Below are positions 6,332 to 12,840 of a stretch of DNA of 13,837 nt, piece after piece. How positions within the stretch are numbered: position 1 is the stretch's first letter; every line of letters starts with the position of its first letter. Below the pieces are notes generated by a model that saw nothing but the letters and a program-made list of their open reading frames with translations, had not been told where the DNA came from and searched no databases. The DNA lies in contig JAKDIS010000067.1 of the NCBI GenBank assembly GCA_030450335.1, positions 1 to 13,837 on the forward strand, written 5' to 3'. Position numbers and translations under genes: made by a program. Source of the stretch: Corynebacterium sp. GTDB lineage: Bacteria > Actinomycetota > Actinomycetes > Mycobacteriales > Mycobacteriaceae.

Positions 6332-7118
6332 GGTCACGGAACTGGTCCAGGGTGTCGTTGAGCTGGTCCATGACATCCGGGTCCAGGCTCGGCAGGTCCG
6401 GCAGATTGCTGGGCAGGTCCTCGAGGTCCGTGGGGATCTCGATGTCGCTGGGAAGTTCGATGTCGCTGGGCAGCTGGAGCCCCGGTGACGACGGTTCGCC
6501 ACCGTCGTTGTCCTGGTTGTCCTCGTTGCCCTGGGTCTCCTCCGGTGTCTGCTGCGTGGTGGTCGTCGGGGCGGTCGCCCCGTCCCCGCTGCGGTTGAAG
6601 ACGAACGTCACCAACGCCAGCACGATCGCGACCAGTGCGGCGACGACGAGCACGATGACGGCGAGCTTGCCGCCACGCTTCTTCCCGCCGCCGTTGTCGT
6701 CGGGCTGCCCCGCCCCGAACTGCGGCTCACCGTACTGCTGCTGGTCGTAGGGCTGCTGGTCGTACTGCTGCTGAGCGTAGGGGTCACCGTAGTACTGCTG
6801 CTGGTCGTACTGGGGCTGACCGTACTGCGGCTGCCCGTACTGGTCGGCGGGCTGACCGGGCCGGATGACCTGCGTCTCGTCCTCGTTGCCGTACTGGTAC
6901 TGCGGAGGCTGGGGTGACTGGGGCGACTGGGGCGGTTGCGCACCGGCGCCGCCGTTCCACACCGTCGTCGGGTTCTCGTCCGCGGGAACGTCCTGCCCGT
7001 TTCCGTCCTGCCGGGGCCGGCCCGCGGGGTCCCAGGCCGTGGTCGGGGTCTCGTCCCCCTGCCACTCGCCGTCATCCGGCGTACCCCATCGACCGTTCGA
7101 GCGACCGTCCGAACTCAT
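6321..7118 (-). CDS. One-pass membrane protein with Gln/Tyr-rich cytoplasmic domain
   Basis: A 265-residue protein I do not recognise by name. Layout: residues 1-145 are polar and rich in Gln, Tyr, Pro and Gly, with pentapeptide-like repeats (QYGQP, QYDQQ) at 93-134; KKRGGK (146-151) then one membrane helix (152-174); then an outer segment of about 90 residues, Thr/Gln-rich at first and ending in LPSDIE-type repeats (216-245). Positive charge before the helix suggests N-in, C-out. The N-domain carries three threonine motifs: DETPTTAW (22-29), DENPTTVW (47-54) and DETQVI (80-85), which resemble sites for Ser/Thr kinases and FHA domains in actinobacteria (inference). The ATG at 7118 has AAAGGA 7 nt upstream; an in-frame ATG at 7166 lacks one. 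No signal peptide. Confidence 0.8.
   Translation of the reverse strand: MSSDGRSNGRWGTPDDGEWQGDETPTTAWDPAGRPRQDGNGQDVPADENPTTVWNGGAGAQPPQSPQSPQPPQYQYGNEDETQVIRPGQPADQYGQPQYGQPQYDQQQYYGDPYAQQQYDQQPYDQQQYGEPQFGAGQPDDNGGGKKRGGKLAVIVLVVAALVAIVLALVTFVFNRSGDGATAPTTTTQQTPEETQGNEDNQDNDGGEPSSPGLQLPSDIELPSDIEIPTDLEDLPSNLPDLPSLDPDVMDQLNDTLDQFRDQLP
6717..6842. repeat. Degenerate 15-bp repeats encoding Gln/Tyr pentads
   Basis: About eight imperfect units built on CTGCTGGTCGTA (plus strand) encode the QYxQP/QYDQQ pentads of the membrane protein. The units differ by substitution and small in-frame length changes. Such tracts often vary in length between strains. Confidence 0.65.
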
Positions 7119-7427
7119 GGCCGTGTCCTTTCCTCGTGGGATCCTCATGGGCACGGTCATTGCCACCGGCCCGGTCCAGGCTCACAGGGTACCGCGCCGA
7201 GGCGCGGACACGGGCACCGAACACCGCACCGGTCGGCCTCAGGGCCGCCCCCGGTGCGTGCGGGGTGGGGCACGGGAAAAGGGCCGGTCCCGCGTTCCGG
7301 ACGCACCTGCGGGGTTGCCCGTGTACCGATGCGCAGGTCCGACCAACTATGCTCATGGACGAGTACCCCACGGGAGGACGTGACTACCTCCCGCTGATCC
7401 ACCGCTGACTCACTCAGGAGAGATGAG
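7119..7427. other. Divergent intergenic region
   Basis: 309 bp between the minus-strand membrane-protein gene and the plus-strand lipoprotein gene, expected to hold both promoters. It contains a 6-bp hairpin CCGCGC/GCGCGG (7192-7207), a possible minus-strand -10 TACCCT (7186-7191), a plus-strand TATGCT (7348-7353) and a 7-bp hairpin with arms CGGGAGG/CCTCCCG (7371-7393) in the predicted lipoprotein leader. No gene is supported; a 19-codon plus-strand reading from 7349 has no ribosome site. Confidence 0.5.
7348..7353 (+). promoter_or_regulatory. Possible -10 of the lipoprotein gene
   Basis: TATGCT, about 75 nt upstream of the lipoprotein ATG, in the same ACTATGCTC context as the one proposed for the CsbD-like gene. 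No clear -35. The leader would include the CGGGAGG hairpin at 7371-7393. Confidence 0.3.
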
Positions 7428-7715
7428 ATGACCCGCACCCGCCGGACCACCGCCCTGCTCGCTGCCGCCGTTCTGGCGCTGGGGGCGACCGCCTGCCAGC
7501 CGCCGAGCGAGAACGACAGCGAACGAACCGCCCCCTCGACCGAGGTCACCCCGGACAGCGGCTACGAGGGCGCCGGCGTTCCGTCGAGTTCCTCCGCCTC
7601 CTCCAGCGAGGAGCCCTCCGAGGGCGCGACGGTCTACGGCACCGACGGCGAGCCGGAGACCGTCGGCGACACCGAGCCCTACGCCCCGGGCGCCCAGTCC
7701 TCCCCCGTCTCATAG
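7428..7715 (+). CDS. Small secreted lipoprotein, function unknown
   Basis: A 95-residue protein with a classic lipoprotein signal: basic MTRTRR, hydrophobic LLAAAVLALGA and the lipobox ending ATAC with Cys23 as the lipidated residue. The mature 73 residues are Ser/Glu/Pro/Thr-rich, acidic and of low complexity, ending at TAG 7713-7715, so it probably has no folded enzyme domain. AGGAG lies 7 nt before the ATG at 7428. An ATG at 7423 is in another frame. It is expected to be anchored to the outer face of the cell membrane. No family recognised. Confidence 0.8.
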   Translation: MTRTRRTTALLAAAVLALGATACQPPSENDSERTAPSTEVTPDSGYEGAGVPSSSSASSSEEPSEGATVYGTDGEPETVGDTEPYAPGAQSSPVS

Positions 7716-7801
7716 GCGTCTGCGACTGCTCCTTCACCGGCGGTGACGTCCCGGCCCCCGCACGACTGGCGGGCAGGCGGGACGTCGCCGCCGTACGTGC
7801 G

Positions 7802-8284
7802 TTGGAACGACGTGCCGGGGAACCCTTCCGCACCGTCGGGCTCGACGTGGTCGCTGACGACGACCCTCCGGGCGTCGCGGAGCTCACCGCCGCGGTGGAC
7901 GCCCACCACGTCCTCGTCGTCGACGGTGCCGGGGACGGTTTCACACACCTCGTCGCCTGGTTGTGGGTGGGGCTGGCCGACGGCGACCTCCTGATCGAGC
8001 AGGTCTCGGTGGATCCGTCGTGCCGGGGCCGACGCCTCGGCACCCGGCTCATTGCACTGGCGGTGGAGCATGCCCGCGCCCGCGGGTTCCCCGGGGTGTG
8101 CCTGACCAGTTTCGTCGACGTGCCCTGGAACGGCCCGCTCTACCGCAGTCTCGGATTCCTCCCGCTCGACGCCAGCGACCTGCGTCCCGATCTACGCCCC
8201 GACCTGCATGCCGTACGTGCCGCAGAGCAGGACGCCGGGCTGGACGTCGCACCGCGCGCCGCCTTCCGCCTCCCGCTGCGCTGA
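7802..8284 (+). CDS. GNAT family N-acetyltransferase, N-terminus unclear
   Basis: A 160-residue reading from TTG at 7802, with the GNAT acetyl-CoA motif: beta strand LLIEQVSVDP (63-72), then CRGRRLGTRL (74-83) and helix IALAVEHARARGF, followed by CLTSFVDVPWNGPLYRSLGF (100-119). Acetyl-CoA-dependent N-acetylation is the family reaction; substrate unknown. Protein-like sequence in the same frame starts earlier, from about 7754 (PARLAGRRDVAAVRALERRA), but that frame has no ATG, GTG or TTG between the lipoprotein stop and 7802. A GTG at 7743 is in another frame, and one extra C in the C run at 7755-7759 would join it. So the TTG start probably truncates the real first helix, or the gene has a frameshift. 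It converges on the CoA-transferase gene, and its last codons form half of an inverted repeat. Confidence 0.8.
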   Translation: MERRAGEPFRTVGLDVVADDDPPGVAELTAAVDAHHVLVVDGAGDGFTHLVAWLWVGLADGDLLIEQVSVDPSCRGRRLGTRLIALAVEHARARGFPGVCLTSFVDVPWNGPLYRSLGFLPLDASDLRPDLRPDLHAVRAAEQDAGLDVAPRAAFRLPLR

Positions 8285-8309
8285 GCGGCCCCCCGTCTCA
8301 GCGCAGCGG
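8273..8309. terminator. Bidirectional terminator covering two stop codons
   Basis: A 13-bp perfect inverted repeat (8273-8285 with 8297-8309, arm CCGCTGCGCTGAG) with an 11-nt loop. Each arm contains the last codons and TGA stop of one of two convergent genes, so both proteins end Pro-Leu-Arg. No T-tract. Confidence 0.65.
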
Positions 8310-9161
8310 CGCCACCGGCAGGTCGTGTTCACGGGCCCACCGACTCCAGTGCTCCAGGGTGCCGGCGGCGAAGAACTCCCGGAGATCCTCCGCGGTCACC
8401 TCGAACGCAGACTCCTCCCCCATCAGTGCTGCCAGTGCCGCGGCGAAGTGCGGTTCGATCGCCGCCACCGCCACGAAACCGTCGCTGGCCGGGTAGATCC
8501 CGTAGAGCGGGTAGCCGCCGCCCAGGATCGTCCCCGGCCCGGAGAGCCCGCACCGTGTGGACGCGGCGAAGTCGTCGACGACCCCGGACAGCGCGACCTC
8601 GACGTGGTGCCCCTGCCCGGTGCGTTGCGCCCGGAGTACCGCGGCGATGCCGTCGGCGACCGCCCGTTCGGCGCCTCCCAGATCCGCGGCCGGCAGCGTC
8701 GGCATCACCGGGACACCGTCATGCCGGGCGATCGTGCCCGCCGCAGCCTGGTAGGTCAGGTCATGCCCCGGGGTGTCCGCCGCCTCCCCGGGACTGCCGG
8801 TGATCGCCACCTGGCTCAGGTGGGGATGTCGGGCGTGCAGGTCCTCCCAGTCCAGCCCCAACGCGGCCAGCGCCCGCGGCCGGTGCGAGGTGACCAGCAG
8901 GTCAGCGTCCTGAAGAAGGGTGTGCAACCGCTCGGAGCCGGCGGTGGACTTCAGGTCCAGGGCCACCACGTCCTGGCCTGCGGCGAGGTGCGCATAGTAC
9001 TCCGGGGCGACGAGCGACAGCGGGTCGCCGGACGGCGGCTCGACCTTCGTCACCGAAGCACCCAGGCCGCGCAGCCGGTGCGCGGCGACCGGGCCGGGCA
9101 GGTTCACCGCCATCGAGACGACCCTGACCCCGGCAAGCAGTTCATCGCTACTGTCATCCAT
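8298..9161 (-). CDS. CaiB/BaiF (family III) CoA-transferase, racemase-like, short
   Basis: A 287-residue member of the family III CoA-transferases, which include alpha-methylacyl-CoA racemases. N-terminal GVRVVSMAVNLPGPVAAHRL (11-30) and SVTKVEPPSGDPL (37-49) are typical of the fold. Three residues match the racemase acid/base set as I recall it from the mycobacterial enzyme: His133 in PGHDLTY, Asp160 in PAADLGG and Glu236 in AAIEPHF. That favours epimerising 2-methylacyl-CoA thioesters over transferring CoA. The protein is shorter than usual (about 360-400): it ends at HDLPVAPLR, where relatives continue for about 50 residues. The ATG at 9161 is the natural start; the frame stays open upstream but without family-like sequence, and the ribosome site is weak. 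It converges on the GNAT gene with 13 bp between stops. Confidence 0.85.
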   Translation of the reverse strand: MDDSSDELLAGVRVVSMAVNLPGPVAAHRLRGLGASVTKVEPPSGDPLSLVAPEYYAHLAAGQDVVALDLKSTAGSERLHTLLQDADLLVTSHRPRALAALGLDWEDLHARHPHLSQVAITGSPGEAADTPGHDLTYQAAAGTIARHDGVPVMPTLPAADLGGAERAVADGIAAVLRAQRTGQGHHVEVALSGVVDDFAASTRCGLSGPGTILGGGYPLYGIYPASDGFVAVAAIEPHFAAALAALMGEESAFEVTAEDLREFFAAGTLEHWSRWAREHDLPVAPLR

Positions 9162-9187
9162 GGCGGTGATGCTACGTGGGGTCGGCC

Positions 9188-9343
9188 TCAGGCGGTGGTG
9201 GGTTCGGGAAGAAACATGGCGCCGACCATCGCCACCACGAAACCGGCGAGGATGACCAGCCACACGGACTTCCAGTGCCGCAGCGGGAGCACCGGCAGCT
9301 CCTCCGGACGAGCGAAGACGGCCCGCTCGTCGTCGGCCAGCAT
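9188..9343 (-). CDS. Small one-pass membrane protein
   Basis: A 51-residue reading with a polar, acidic N-part (MLADDERAVFARPEELPVLP) and one clear membrane helix at about 26-45 (SVWLVILAGFVVAMVGAMFL), ending PEPTTA. Codons are GC-biased like real genes here. The frame is open upstream to a stop at 9494-9496, and part of that stretch also reads protein-like (CNRRDSRTLKRWLQ, DYRVNWQ), but it contains no ATG, GTG or TTG. The true start may therefore be lost or displaced, and the gene may be an N-terminal truncation. It lies 26 bp upstream of the CoA-transferase ATG in the same direction, so the two may be co-transcribed. The ribosome site at 9343 is weak. No family recognised. Confidence 0.5.
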   Translation of the reverse strand: MLADDERAVFARPEELPVLPLRHWKSVWLVILAGFVVAMVGAMFLPEPTTA

Positions 9344-9476
9344 CTGCCAGTTGACCCGGTAGTCCTGGTTCGTCTGCAGCCACCTCTTCAGGGTGCGCGA
9401 ATCACGCCGGTTGCACAGCAGCCAGTACGCCCCTGCGTTCGAACATCCGGGCCCCGCGAGACCGCCGAAGCCCCCA

Positions 9477-9515
9477 TTACCTAGTTTCGTTACCTACTAA
9501 GAGCAGGGATAGGAT
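9477..9515 (+). promoter_or_regulatory. PTS promoter region with direct repeat
   Basis: TTACCTA occurs at 9477-9483 and again at 9490-9496, a 13-nt period, in an A/T-rich patch. TAGGAT (9510-9515) fits a -10 element and ends 7 nt before the ATG at 9523, the spacing for a leaderless transcript. The repeat could be an operator overlapping the -35 area. No regulator gene is adjacent. Confidence 0.35.
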
Positions 9516-9522
9516 GAGTCTC

Positions 9523-10368
9523 ATGAGCACCCTCACCTCCCTCCTGTCACAAAGCAGGATCGACCTGGATGTGACTGCCGCCGACTGGAAGACAGCCGTC
9601 GCGCACTCCGGGGAGCTCCTGGAAGACACCGGCGCGACCGACGCCGCCTACACGACCGCGATGATCGACTCGGTGATCGACAACGGCCCCTACATCGTCG
9701 TCGCCCCCGGCTTCGCCTTCGCCCACGCCCGCCCCAGCGAGGCCGTGCACGAGACCGCGATGAGCTGGGTGCGCCTGGCCGAGCCCGTGGAGTTCGGCCA
9801 CGAGAAGAACGACCCGGTCACCCTCGTCGTCGCCCTGGCCGCCACCGACGCCACCACCCACACCAGCGCCATGGCGCAGCTGGCCAAGGTCGTCGGACGC
9901 AAGTCCACCCGCGCGAAGCTGGACGCCGCGCAGACCCCCGAGGAGATCCTCGCCATCCTCGACGGACGCGACGCGCCCGCGTCGGACGCCGGCACCGACA
10001 GCACTGCCGCTGCCAGCACCGCCAGCGCCGCCGGGGCGTCCTACTCGATCCCCGACGGGGAGCGCTACCCCGGCGGGAACTCGCGCAACCACATCCTCAC
10101 CGTGTGCGGCAACGGGCTGGGCACCAGCCTGTTTCTGAAGAACACCACCGAGGACGTCCTCAAGCGCTGGGGCTGGGACGCGCTCGTCTCCGTGGAGGCC
10201 ACCGACACCATCTCGGCGAAGGGCAAGGCGAAGGACGCCGACCTGATCCTCACCTCCGGTGAGATCGCCAAGACCCTAGGCGACCCCGGGATCCCGGTCT
10301 GGGTCGTGGAGAACTTCACCAGCCCCCGCGAGATCGACTCCGCGCTCCGCGCGCTCTACGCCCTGTAA
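9523..10368 (+). CDS. PTS ascorbate-family EIIA-EIIB fusion
   Basis: A cytoplasmic phosphotransferase fusion that passes phosphate from HPr to the substrate entering through EIIC. Numbered from the upstream ATG at 9514 (284 residues): the EIIA domain spans about 1-152 with phospho-acceptor His71 in GFAFAHARP; an Ala/Ser/Asp-rich linker covers 153-190; the EIIB domain runs from 191 to 284 with phospho-Cys198 in LTVCGNGLGTSL. Domain pattern is that of the L-ascorbate family (UlaC then UlaB). Two starts are possible: ATG 9514, with CAGGG upstream, and ATG 9523, which fits a leaderless promoter and gives 281 residues beginning MSTLTSLLSQ. I give 9523. It is 29 bp upstream of the EIIC gene, forming an operon. 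No ascorbate catabolic genes are in the window, so the true substrate is open. Confidence 0.9.
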   Translation: MSTLTSLLSQSRIDLDVTAADWKTAVAHSGELLEDTGATDAAYTTAMIDSVIDNGPYIVVAPGFAFAHARPSEAVHETAMSWVRLAEPVEFGHEKNDPVTLVVALAATDATTHTSAMAQLAKVVGRKSTRAKLDAAQTPEEILAILDGRDAPASDAGTDSTAAASTASAAGASYSIPDGERYPGGNSRNHILTVCGNGLGTSLFLKNTTEDVLKRWGWDALVSVEATDTISAKGKAKDADLILTSGEIAKTLGDPGIPVWVVENFTSPREIDSALRALYAL

Positions 10369-10397
10369 GAACGGCCCCCTCAAAAGGAGAATCCCCC

Positions 10398-12020
10398 ATG
10401 GACTGGTTGCTCGCCATTCCAACGTTCATCGTCAACGAGATCCTCGCCGTCCCGGCGTTCCTCATCGGTATCTTCACCGCCATCGGCCTGATCGCCATGC
10501 GCCGCAGCGCCGGGCAGGTCGCCGGCGGCGCGATCAAGGCGATCCTCGGCTTCCTGCTCATCGGTGCCGGCGCCACGCTGGTCACCGCCTCGCTCGACCC
10601 GCTCGGCGTGATGATCGAGGGCGCCACCGGCATGCACGGTGTGGTGCCCACCAACGAGGCCATCGCCGGCATCGCCCAGGAGGAGTTCGGCTCCCAGGTC
10701 GCCTGGCTGATGATCCTCGGCTACGTGGTCAGCCTGCTGTTCGCGCGCTTCACACCGCTGCGCTACGTCTTCCTGACCGGTCACCACGTGCTGTTCATGG
10801 CCACGATGATCACCATCATCCTGGTCACCGCGGACTACGCCGACTGGATCGTCGTGGGCCTGGGCGCGGTGCTGCTCGGCGTGCTGATGGTCGCCCTCCC
10901 CGCCCTGGCGCACCCCTGGACCCGCAAGGTCACCGGCGACGACTCGGTGGCCATCGGCCACTTCGGCACCGCCGGCTACATCGCCGCCGGTGCGGTGGGC
11001 AAGGCCGTCGGCGGCAAGGGCGCCAAGGCGTCGAAGTCCTCCGAGGACCTGAAGGTCCCCGAGGGCCTGCGGTTCCTGCGCGACTCCATGGTCGCCACCG
11101 CCCTGTCGATGGTGCTGATGTACCTGGTCCTGGCGATCCTCTACGTGGTGCGGGCCGGGCAGGACGAGGCCTTCGCCGCCTTCGGTGAGGACTCCGTGGC
11201 CACCGACCTGGGCAACTACCTGATGCAGGCGGTGACCCAGGGTCTGCAGTTCGGCGTGGCCGTGGCCGTGATCCTCTTCGGTGTGCGCACCATCCTCGGC
11301 GAGCTCGTGCCCGCCTTCCAGGGCATCGCCGCCAAGGTCGTCCCGGGTGCGATCCCCGCGCTCGACGCCCCGATCGTGTTCCCCTACGCGCAGAACGCCG
11401 TGCTCATCGGCTTCATCTCCAGCTTCTCCGGTGGCCTGGTCGCCCTGGTGATCCTGTCGACGTGGCTGAACCCGGCGTTCGGCGCCGCGCTGATCCTGCC
11501 CGGCCTGGTGCCGCACTTCTTCACCGGCGGTGCCGCCGGCGTGTACGGCAACGCCACCGGTGGACGCCGCGGCGCGGTGCTCGGCGCGTTCGTCAACGGT
11601 GTGATCATCACGATCCTGCCGGCGTTCCTGATCAACGTGCTCGGCGACATGTCGGGCGAGAACACCACCTTCGGCGACGCCGACTTCGGCTGGTTCGGCC
11701 TGCTCATCGGCAACGCCCCGGCCGGGGTGTGGGGCCTGGTGGTCATCGTGGCCGTGGCCGTGGCGGTCTTCGCCGCCGCCCTGGTCGTGCAGAAGAAGCT
11801 CGTCGACGGCAACTGGGACGCCGCCCCTGGCCGCTCCGCGGGCTCCTGGATCGGCGAGGGTGCCGAAGAGGGCACAGAGAACGCAGGAGACGCTGCAGGT
11901 GCCGGCGCCACCGGTGCCATGCAGGACGCCTCGGCCGGTGCGTCCGGTGCGACCGCGGCCTACTCCCGCATCGCCCCGCCCAAGGGCGCGCCCACCCCGC
12001 CGGCACCGCCGGCGGAGTAG
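10398..12020 (+). CDS. ulaA: PTS ascorbate-family EIIC permease (UlaA-like)
   Basis: A 540-residue integral membrane permease of the UlaA/SgaT type, which moves the sugar acid across the membrane while EIIB phosphorylates it. About ten hydrophobic segments run from residue 5 to 465. Family motifs visible: HGVVPTNEA (80-88), FLTGHHVLFMAT (125-136), AIGHFGT (185-191), DAPIVFPYAQNAVLIGF (323-339) and FFTGGAAGVYGNATGGRRGA (374-393). The E. coli protein is about 465 residues; the extra 70 at the C-terminus are Gly/Ala/Glu-rich, then Pro-rich, and probably disordered in the cytoplasm. ATG at 10398 with AAAGGAGA about 7 nt upstream. It follows the EIIAB fusion closely and ends 22 bp before the convergent alkylation-repair gene. 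The symbol reflects family, not proven ascorbate transport. Confidence 0.92.
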   Translation: MDWLLAIPTFIVNEILAVPAFLIGIFTAIGLIAMRRSAGQVAGGAIKAILGFLLIGAGATLVTASLDPLGVMIEGATGMHGVVPTNEAIAGIAQEEFGSQVAWLMILGYVVSLLFARFTPLRYVFLTGHHVLFMATMITIILVTADYADWIVVGLGAVLLGVLMVALPALAHPWTRKVTGDDSVAIGHFGTAGYIAAGAVGKAVGGKGAKASKSSEDLKVPEGLRFLRDSMVATALSMVLMYLVLAILYVVRAGQDEAFAAFGEDSVATDLGNYLMQAVTQGLQFGVAVAVILFGVRTILGELVPAFQGIAAKVVPGAIPALDAPIVFPYAQNAVLIGFISSFSGGLVALVILSTWLNPAFGAALILPGLVPHFFTGGAAGVYGNATGGRRGAVLGAFVNGVIITILPAFLINVLGDMSGENTTFGDADFGWFGLLIGNAPAGVWGLVVIVAVAVAVFAAALVVQKKLVDGNWDAAPGRSAGSWIGEGAEEGTENAGDAAGAGATGAMQDASAGASGATAAYSRIAPPKGAPTPPAPPAE

Positions 12021-12034
12021 GGTCCGCGAGCCTC

Positions 12035-12053
12035 CGGGGAGCCTAGCTCCCCG
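12035..12053. terminator. Bidirectional hairpin between PTS and repair genes
   Basis: CGGGGAGC (12035-12042) pairs exactly with GCTCCCCG (12046-12053) around a 3-nt loop, CTA. That loop is the TAG stop codon of the minus-strand repair gene. It lies 14 bp after the EIIC stop, so it would serve both convergent genes. No T-tract. Confidence 0.6.
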
Positions 12054-12800
12054 CCTCCTGGCGGGACACCATCTCCGCGATCCACGCCGGCGCATACGGT
12101 GACGTGCAGTTCTTCGGCGTCGGGTAGTCCTTCAACACGCCGAGGCGCTCACCGATCTCCACGGCACGCTCCCGGAAGTCCGGGTGGTTGATCCCGATCT
12201 GCGCCAGGCACTCGTTCTGCGCCCACTGCAAGGTGTCCGGACTGTCCGCCATCGTGGACTCGATCAGGTCGAGCAGGCCGGTGATTTCACCGGCCTGTTC
12301 TGCCTGTTCCTCTGTCACGGGGTCCCAGGCAGCCACCTTCTCGGTGGTCAGTGCCCAGCCGGCGGAGGCGACGGTGGGGTCGGTGGCCGGGTCGGTTTCC
12401 TCGAACCAACGCTCTCGCAGCTCGTCGACGTGCGCGCTCTTCTTCACCACGTAGCTCAGCAGCCAGGTGTGCACCTTCGGGGTGCCCGCCTGACGCAGCA
12501 TCGTGTCCAGGGCGTCGGCGTCCAGCGACTTCGGACGCATCAGCAGCGTCGCCGCCAGACGGCAGGCCGAGTCCCCGGTCTCCCACAGGCCAGCGCCAGC
12601 TCGTGTTTCACCGCCGGCTTGCGCCCGGTCCCGGCCTCCTTGGCCACCGCGCGCAGCTTGGTGAGGTTCACCGCGTGGTCGTCACCGTGACGCTCGTTGA
12701 CCACCAGCACAGCCGGGTCCGCCAGCGCGTCCAAGGCCTCGCGTACGTCGGCTACGGCGGTGTCGGCGGCTTCTGCCTGACTGTCGTCGGTCTCACTCAT
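12043..12800 (-). pseudogene. DNA alkylation repair protein (AlkD-like), frameshifted
   Basis: Two adjoining frames make one AlkD-type protein of about 252 residues. The family's HEAT-repeat proteins remove alkylated bases from DNA. The first part (ATG 12800, AGGATGG upstream) reads through NLTKLRAVAKEAGTG and VKHELALA, then leaves the family pattern and stops at 12540. Shifting by one base near 12587-12588 gives LWETGDSACRLAATLLMRPK, continuing in the second frame through QWAQNECLAQIGINHPDFRE to DYPTPKNCTSPYAPAWIAEM and the TAG at 12043. So a single missing base explains the break. The second frame has its own ATG at 12540, so a separate C-terminal fragment of 165 residues could be made, though I see no ribosome site. 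It is either a real lesion or a sequencing error. It lies 40 bp downstream of the phosphatase stop in the same direction. Confidence 0.85.
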
Positions 12801-12840
12801 GCCGCCATCCTATTGACTCCGCCGGTCGAGCGCAGCGTCA

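Noticed and set aside
6717..6842. Regular repeats considered as a CRISPR array
   Set aside because: The units are short, contiguous without spacers and in frame with a coding region, so they are protein repeats.
7349..7408. A 19-codon plus-strand frame upstream of the lipoprotein gene, as a possible leader peptide
   Set aside because: No ribosome site, no run of regulatory codons, and its start overlaps the likely -10 element.
9434..9455. GTTCGAAC resembling a tRNA T-loop
   Set aside because: The flanking five bases do not pair and no acceptor, D or anticodon arm can be found around it.
10380..12095. A 571-codon open frame on the minus strand opposite the EIIC gene
   Set aside because: It is rich in His, Gly, Asp and Arg with no domain, as expected when a GC-rich gene is read antisense; the plus strand encodes a clear UlaA-like permease.
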